This document shows positions 57,091 to 64,000 of a stretch of 64,000 bases of DNA, in pieces; the first letter of the stretch is position 1, and each line of letters begins with the position of its first letter. The position numbers and the translations under genes are program-made. The notes beneath the pieces were generated by a model, which ran no database searches, had not been told where the DNA came from, and saw only the letters and a program-made list of their open reading frames with translations. Source of the stretch: Colletotrichum lupini (lineage: Eukaryota; Ascomycota; Sordariomycetes; Glomerellales; Glomerellaceae); contig NC_064672.1 of NCBI RefSeq assembly GCF_023278565.1, forward strand, positions 434,001-498,000, given 5' to 3'.

Positions 57091-57295
57091 TGTTAGTATC
57101 CCTATTACAGGGTAGTTAGTTCGAACCGTAGTTAACGAAGAGATTAATTGAATTATATGAATATCTACGTCGTAGGTATAAAAAGGAGGTTCTAACCGTA
57201 GGTTAGGCTAGCTATAATAATCGTAAATAGGGCCCCTAATTAGCCCCTATATAGTCGGCTATATACCGCGGTTAAATTAGACTTTTAATTTAATA
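57091..57295 (-). repeat. 3' LTR of copy 2
   Basis: 205 bp. Its outer end reads TGTTAGTATCC, keeping the TG that is TA in the other LTRs, so this end has escaped RIP at that site. The five bases before it (GCCAC, 57086-57090) are the expected target duplication, but its partner is outside the window. Confidence 0.9.
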
Positions 57296-57299
57296 CTAA

Positions 57300-57314
57300 T
57301 TTTCTCTTTTTTTT
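57300..57314 (-). promoter_or_regulatory. Polypurine tract of copy 2
   Basis: AAAAAAAAGAGAAAA on the minus strand, five bases in from the LTR. Confidence 0.7.
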
Positions 57315-60300
57315 ATTAATTTAACCGCTATGGTTAGAGGTATAATTTAACCTTGGGCCCGTTTACTAAGTCGTCTCCCCTCCCCCTTTTTTCTACTCTT
57401 TTTATATAACCTATCCCTTTATTTATATAATAGCTTTTTTATTACTTACGAATTACTCTAATCCCTTATTTAGTACTACTTTTATAAAAGCGTTTATAAG
57501 GTTATCTTTATTATTAATTTAATAAATCTTAAGTATCTCGCGCCTTTTGTACGATTACTTAAGGGCTATAATATTAATTATAAGCCTCTTTTCCTTTGTT
57601 ATTTCTAATTTAATAAGGTATTCGTATAGTAAGTAGGAATCGGTATAAATAACCGTTAGAATAGGTAAAAGGCTAATTCGATCGGTAATTTTTTTTAGCG
57701 TTATTAAAATTGCATAGGAGAGGTTAACGTTATTAACTATACTATAAACCTCTAACGCTAATATACTTCTTATTACCCACTTACTTTTAGTTAATAAGTA
57801 ATAGATTATATTACTATATATAATAAATTTGCTCTCGCTTATACTCTCGTTAGCTAGGATAATAATATACCCTAATTATAAAATAAAGTTATTATTATTC
57901 GTAAATAACCTATTAATAAAGACGTAGAGCTTATTAATTATAAAGTCGATTAGGTAATAAACGAGGCCTCGATCGAGATTCGTTTATTATTACTTAAGCC
58001 GCTTATTAAGTACCTCGACGTTTTATTTAGTTAAATCTATAGTTTATACTACCCTAGCATAGTTAAAAGTCGCCTCGGGCTAATAAATACTTATAATATA
58101 TACCTCTTACGTAAGCTTAGCCTTATATTACTTTTTAATATCGGTTATATTTAGATTAACGAGGTTAATCTTTTCGCCCTACCCCTTTTATTAAAAAATA
58201 ATAGTTTCCTTTTTAATTATAAAAATCCTACTATTAAATACTAGGGGGGTATTTATTATAAGGACCTCTTTTAGCTTCGTTACAAAGCCCGCTTTTTAAA
58301 GCTCCTTATCCTCTTTTTTTATAAAGTTAATATTAAATAAGCTTAATATATCGTCGGTTTATATTTTAATAATCCTAAATTAGTCGCCTTCGTACTCCGT
58401 AACTAATAAGCACGGGTCGTATATAGAAGTAATTATTAATAATTAATTAATATAAAAATCGTAATAAGTAGCTTACTAATAAGTACCCGATTCTACGAGC
58501 TTATATAGTAGCTTAAGTACTTTAATAATCGTACTTTCTAAGTACTTATTAGCTATTTTCTTTAGTAAATAGGCTAGGATTTTCCTTATAAGCCCTATAG
58601 CTAATTAAGTATAGGCCTAGGTAATATTACGGCTCTAAATCTCATATCCCTTCTTCCGAAGCAATACTATTAGTACTATTATTAATCGTTAGCTATAGCG
58701 CTATATAGTAGGTAATTATATAAGTAGCGTCGCTTTTTTAATATTATTATACCCCTAAATTACGTATTTAGACTTCTCATACGGCTAGGGTATTCTTTTC
58801 CCTTTAATCTTACGAACTATTTATAATTTAAATATATAAAGGTTTATATATTTTTCTAAGTTATATAGGATAAATCGATAGACCCCTCGATCGTAAAAAG
58901 TATTTACTTCGATAAGATCTAATCCCTTATACGGCTTTTTAATAATTATAATTACGCCTTCTTTACGTAGTTTAATTACTAGCTTAAAATCGGCTTTCTC
59001 TTTTATTATATAAAAAGTATTAATTACCTCGTCGCTAGTAATAAATTACTACGTTAAGGCTTATTATCGTAGTTTTTTATAACGTCTTATTAATAGTATT
59101 AGTACCCTTTTAGTAATTTCCTTTTCCTCGTCGTTTATTAGTATTACTATAACGATTTTATTAAGGATAATTTCCTATACTTCTACCGCGGGTTATATAG
59201 TTTCCCTTAGCTCTTTTTCTTTTTATAAATTAGAAATTACTTCGTTAGGATCTATATAGTATAGTTTAATTACTATAATTAATACTTTAAGTAACTAGTT
59301 ACGATCTCTTATAACTATATAAAAGCGCTCGTTAACGGAAATTAACTTATATAGCCTAGCCTACTATTAAGTAATTTCGCGCTATAGTTATATATCCGAA
59401 TTTAGTAATATATCTAAATTATCCTTTATATCGGGCCTATTACGCATAGTAATTACCTCGTTAACTTACTTTTTTATACTTATTTCGCGTAGTACCCGTA
59501 TTACTTTTTTAATTACTTAGGCTCGTTAGCTTATGCTTAGTAATAATAGCGAGGCTAAGGTCGTTCTTAAATATACTCTAAATACTAATAGCGTTAGTAT
59601 AAGTCCGTTAGGCCCTATAGTATTATTATAGTATTTAAGTACTATTTAGAGGTATTTATTATCGGTAGAATCCGGATTTTCCTCTTTAATAATTCTAAAC
59701 GCCCTTTTTAACTACTAATATACCCTCTCTACTATTTTAATACTATAGTACGCCTTAATAAGTACGACTTTTAGCTATATACCGTAGGCCGTCGCATTAT
59801 CCCTAAATTTTACTAACTTAAAACTAATACTAGCGTCAGTTCTAATACCGTCTAGTAGTCCTTAGTATATATCGATCTAGCTTTTTCGTAGGGCTACCTA
59901 TACTATTTTTATTTATAAATCCCGGAGGAATTGCCTTACTTAGAAGGATATAGCTACGTTAATTATATATAGTACTAACTAACTATTTAAGTAGAAGATA
60001 TCGACAACGATTTCTTAGTTAAAGTTAAGCTTATTACGTAATTTAAATTTAAATTTATATAGGCTCTGCGCATTTATTTAATATTAATAATATACTTTTA
60101 TTAACTATTCTAGTGCCCCTATTTTAATATTATTATTACCTAATTACTTTAAGAAGTTATATAGCCTCGTAACTAACGGGTACTTAAATCTTTAGTATAA
60201 TCTTTTAAGCCCACTTTTCGTTAAGTAATTAATTAACTTCGTATTATTAATAAGCTTTATAAACGCATACCCCTATTATCGTTTAACTATTTCGAAGTAC

Positions 60301-63300
60301 TTACTACTAGAGATTTTATTCCTCGTATTATCGAATATAATACCTAGTCGATCTATATCTTTTAAATATAAAAAGAATAGGGTATTAACGGGTAAAATAT
60401 AAAAAGTTATTATTCCGAAGTACGTCTCTATTTTTATTATACCCAGGGTAACGATTTCCTTACTTAGGCCGAAACTAATCCTTATAATACCTATTATTAA
60501 TATATTAAGCGTTATTAGCGCGATTTTCTATAGTACCTAAAATTACCCTTTTCTTTTAGTTAATTATTATAATACCCTAGTATCTAAGATAATCCTATAA
60601 AAATCGTCTAGGCCGTACTTTTTACTTATATAAAATACTTATATAAGCTTAGTATTCGAGGGATCTAAGTAATATAAAAAGGACCCCTCTAGCTACCCCT
60701 AGATATACTTAATACTATATTCCTTTTTTTTAAATATTAAAAAAAAGAGCGTCTTCTCCTTAATTATTAAGAAAATAGGCTTCGGCCCTATTAAATTCGC
60801 CCTTTTAGCTACCTCTATATCCGTTATCTAAGGGACCTTCCCTTATTATTTATAAATAAAAGCTTACTTATTAAGAGCTTTTACTACCCTTTATTTATTT
60901 AGCCTCGTATATCCTCTAGAGGCTAACGGGGTAAAAAAAGAGTAGTTAATATTATTAATTTCGTTATAATCTAATTCGTTAATATAGGGGGTAAGATCTT
61001 TTTTATTTTCTAAATCTCTTATAGGGGGTATATACTTTAGGCTACTACTTTAATTATTATTACTAAGTTCTATACCCCCGGATCTACCCTTATATATAAC
61101 GAGGAATTAGTTAAACCGACGAGGGCTAGTTTTATTATTTACTACCCTTAATTTTTTATATTATTTATACGATTTAATACGCTCTTCTTTAGAATAGTTA
61201 CTTAATTAATATTTATCCTTTTTATAAATATAATATTACTTTTTTTATTACCCTACCCATAAGTTAAATCTTTACTTATTTAACGAATCTAGGCCTCTTT
61301 ATTAATAATTACTATATCTAGCCTCTTTTCTTTTCTTATTATACGTTTAATCGACTTAATATTATTAATAAGGGCCGTCGTACGCTTAGAAATAGGTTTA
61401 GCGCAGCATTCTTATTTTAATATTAAAGCTAGATCTTAGCTTTAAATAGAGCGTCTCGTAGTTTTTAAGTACTTAGTATAAGGTAATTTTTATTTCTAAT
61501 ATATACTAAACTACGGTATAAAAATATCTAACTTTCCGCTCGTTTATTCCCTTATTTAACTAGGTTTTTACTAGCTTATTAATTTAATTAATAAGCTCTT
61601 TAAGGATCTCTACTCGCAATTTACCTTCTATTATCCTAGCTATAGATATAAAAAAAATCGCTCGTAGTTTAAATAGGAGCTCTAAGTTCTTATTATAGGT
61701 CTCGAAGTAGCTTCGGATTGCGTTAATTATACTAAAAAAGTCGTTTCGATTAAAATTATATACCGCTTTATAGTAATAGTTAGAGATTTTATTTATAAGT
61801 ACGATATTAATTACTAAATAGTACTAGTATTATCTAATTCCGACTTTTTTATAATAATTATAAAATATCGTTAGGGTTTTTTATAAAACCTTATACTTCC
61901 CCCTAGAGTATAATTTCTGTTTTAGGAAGATCTTTTTAAGGTTTATAAATTACCTCGTATTTATTATTAGATTTTTAGTATTTATATACGATCCCTACGT
62001 CGCTACGTATTATTAATAACTTCGGGTCGTCTACCTCCTTTTTTATTAACTAATTAGTACCGAATTTTATATTAATAATAGTAACGAGTTATAAATTAAA
62101 ATAGGCAGAATTATTAATTATTATACTTCTAGTATTATATTTTGCCCCGGTATATCCTTTTATAATAATAAATTTCTATTAATAATTATAGAGAGGAAAT
62201 CTAAGTCGTTTACCCTTTTTCTAAATGTATTAAAGTAATTATACGCTCTATCGACCTATACTTAGTTCTATAATACGAATTCCTCCTCTATAATTATCGC
62301 TATTAATATTTCGTATAGCTTTTATAATTATAATTATATTAATAATACCCCTCGCCCGTAGAGGAATTTATTAACTACTTTTGTAATTCCTAGGCTTATG
62401 CTTACGAACTATTCGTCTAGTTAGTAACTAAAGTCGTTTACGATCTTATAAAATAGGGGTTACCCCTATAGCCCCTTTTTTTTATAAACTTTAATTAAAT
62501 AAATTAATACTACGTTAATTTACTCGCCGTTAGGCTAATTTACGATTTTATATATTTACGTCCCCTAATAATCCGGGTTAATATTTACTTATTTATAAGG
62601 GATTAGGATTCTATTTAGGATCGGGTTTTGTCCTCTTCTTCCTTACCCTAACTCGCTAAGGGTCGTACTCTAGCTTATACCCGTATTAGTAATTACTAGT
62701 ATATTTAATTTTAATAAGGATATATTTAATCCGCGCGCTAGTTATAATAAATCCGTACTTTTACTACTTAATAAATTTATTAGGGTCTAGGAGATTCCCG
62801 CTTCTTTTCGCTATTTCGCTACTACTCTTGTTTTTATTATTTTTAATAATTACTATTACCTTTTTAAATCGCTAGCTATCGTACTTACTAAGATCCTCTT
62901 TTTTATTTAATAAAAAAGGGTAAGTTTTAGTAGTTCTTTTTAATAATAATAATAGTAGACGTTTATATTACTATAAAAAGATATAGTAATTAATCTCGAG
63001 ATTTTTACTAGTTACTAATTCCCGCTATTTTATATATTTCTAACCTCCTAAGCCTTATACTCTCTATAATCTCTAAATAGCTTTTTTAATTAATTTTTTA
63101 AAATTAATAATCTCGTACTAGGAGCTAATATAAAAAAAAAGCCCTTTAGTAGCCCTCTAAAGGATTCTTTTCTTTTCCCCTTAAATCCTCGTTTTTTAAC
63201 CTTTTCTTAGGCTAATAATAACTCTAATAAGAGGTTATAAGACTACTTTAGGGTAGCCGCTTTTTTCTTAGGTTAATCTCTAAGATCCGTAATACTCTTA

Positions 63301-63918
63301 GCTTAATATTATTAGGACCTCTAAATCCCCTCTTCCCTTATTAAACTATCCCTTATATTATATTCTTAAGTAATACCCGGGGGGTAGTTAAGGGAGCTAC
63401 GAGGAGGTTATTTAAATTGCGGGCTTAAGGTTATATTTATAAGATCTTTATAATAATAAACTTTTTTATATACTATAAATCCCTTAGCTTAATAACTCCT
63501 ATAGGGTTACTTTTATTATTAAATAAGAATATTTACGTTTAAAGATCCCTTTTTTTAATTACGTAGTACTTTTTTATACCGTACTTTTACTAATTTAACT
63601 AGTTAATTTCTAATTATAGGCCGGCTATAGAAAAGTCGTTTAGTAAAAAAGCTACTTAGGGCGATAATAAAAGGCTAGTTACTTAAGTAGTTTTATTAAT
63701 TAATGTAGTTTAATATAATAAACGTCGACCTTTTATAAGTAATAAAAGGCTACGATTACTTAATTCCGTGCGGTATTTAAAAATTGCCTCCTTTTTTATC
63801 TATTTTTATAAAATTAATTAGTATAAATCTCTTATCCCGTGCGGTATTAAGAAGTTGTTTTTTTTACATAACAAAATACTTTACTAATTTATAATAATAG
63901 AATTTAACTATTAATTAG

Positions 63919-64000
63919 TATTAGTATCCTTATTATAGGGTAGTTAGTTCGAACCGTAGTTAACGAAGAGATTAATTAAATTATATGAATATCTACGTCG
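63919..64000 (-). repeat. 5' LTR of copy 2, partial
   Basis: The first 82 bases match the left end of 57091-57295; the rest is beyond the window. Confidence 0.88.

Larger units (their letters stand above)
57091..64000 (-). mobile_element. RIP-mutated Ty1/copia-type LTR retrotransposon, copy 2 (continues past window)
   Basis: Same family as copy 1, in opposite orientation: the LTR at 57091-57295 is the reverse complement of 34128-34332, the polypurine tract lies at 57300-57314, and the interior is recognisably the reverse complement of copy 1 throughout. The interior is 6623 bp against 7011 bp in copy 1, so the copies differ by indels (one of roughly 60 nt corresponds to 34665-34735). Reverse-transcriptase TDD and RNase-H motifs are readable near 58350 and 57745. 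The far LTR begins at 63919 and is cut by the window end after 82 bases. RIP-like loss of CA/TG is strong. Confidence 0.92.

Overview
The window looks like filamentous ascomycete (Pezizomycotina) nuclear DNA. Most genes carry several short spliceosomal introns of about 45-110 nt, with GTRNGT-type donors and CTRAC-like branch sites. Gene-rich GC-balanced DNA alternates with AT-rich blocks almost lacking CA and TG dinucleotides, the footprint expected of repeat-induced point mutation (RIP). The families present (fungal NACHT/ankyrin proteins, Zn2Cys6 regulators, OPT and PiT transporters, small secreted cysteine-rich proteins) fit that assignment. No species can be named from the sequence alone.

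Layout. 1-660 is a RIP-like AT-rich block; it abuts a major-facilitator gene that has lost its first exons (708-2330). 3.5-20 kb is ordinary metabolic and transport content: an NmrA-like reductase, a PHO89/PiT-type phosphate transporter, a GxGYxYP-type secreted glycosidase-like protein, a medium-chain dehydrogenase/trans-enoyl reductase, an oligopeptide transporter, a fungal transcription-factor-domain protein and an aldo/keto reductase. 20.9-22.3 kb holds a decayed SNF-family symporter pseudogene. 23.7-28.5 kb has a Zn2Cys6 regulator diverging from an MFS exporter across a 736-bp promoter rich in TCGGC/GCCGA motifs and inverted repeats. 29.2-33.4 kb is a NACHT-ankyrin (NLR-like) gene with one apparent frameshift.

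Two copies of one Ty1/copia-type LTR retrotransposon, both heavily RIP-mutated, follow in opposite orientations: copy 1 on + (34128-41548, 205-bp LTRs, 5-bp target duplication GTGTC) and copy 2 on - (57091 to beyond the window end). Each sits inside a gene. Copy 1 splits a 171-codon gene for a small putatively secreted protein with two CxxxC motifs; copy 2 splits a short-chain dehydrogenase gene. The roughly 15.5 kb between them holds a Y3-like glycan-binding secreted protein, a CS-alpha-beta defensin-like secreted peptide, an unusual flavoprotein-like/F-box-like/ankyrin-like protein without the usual decarboxylase catalytic residues, a GPI-anchored protein built of near-identical cysteine modules joined by polyglycine linkers, tRNA-Ser(AGA), and a stand-alone cellobiose-dehydrogenase-type cytochrome domain.

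How it fits together. The left half is core-like transport and redox metabolism. The right half reads as an accessory compartment in which transposons have landed in or near genes for secreted, cysteine-rich, probably interaction-related proteins. The cluster of three small secreted genes within about 10 kb (2.2 kb if copy 1 is removed) is the part most worth following up. Exon joins were worked out by hand from reading frames and splice signals; family names rest on recognised motifs, not on database searches.
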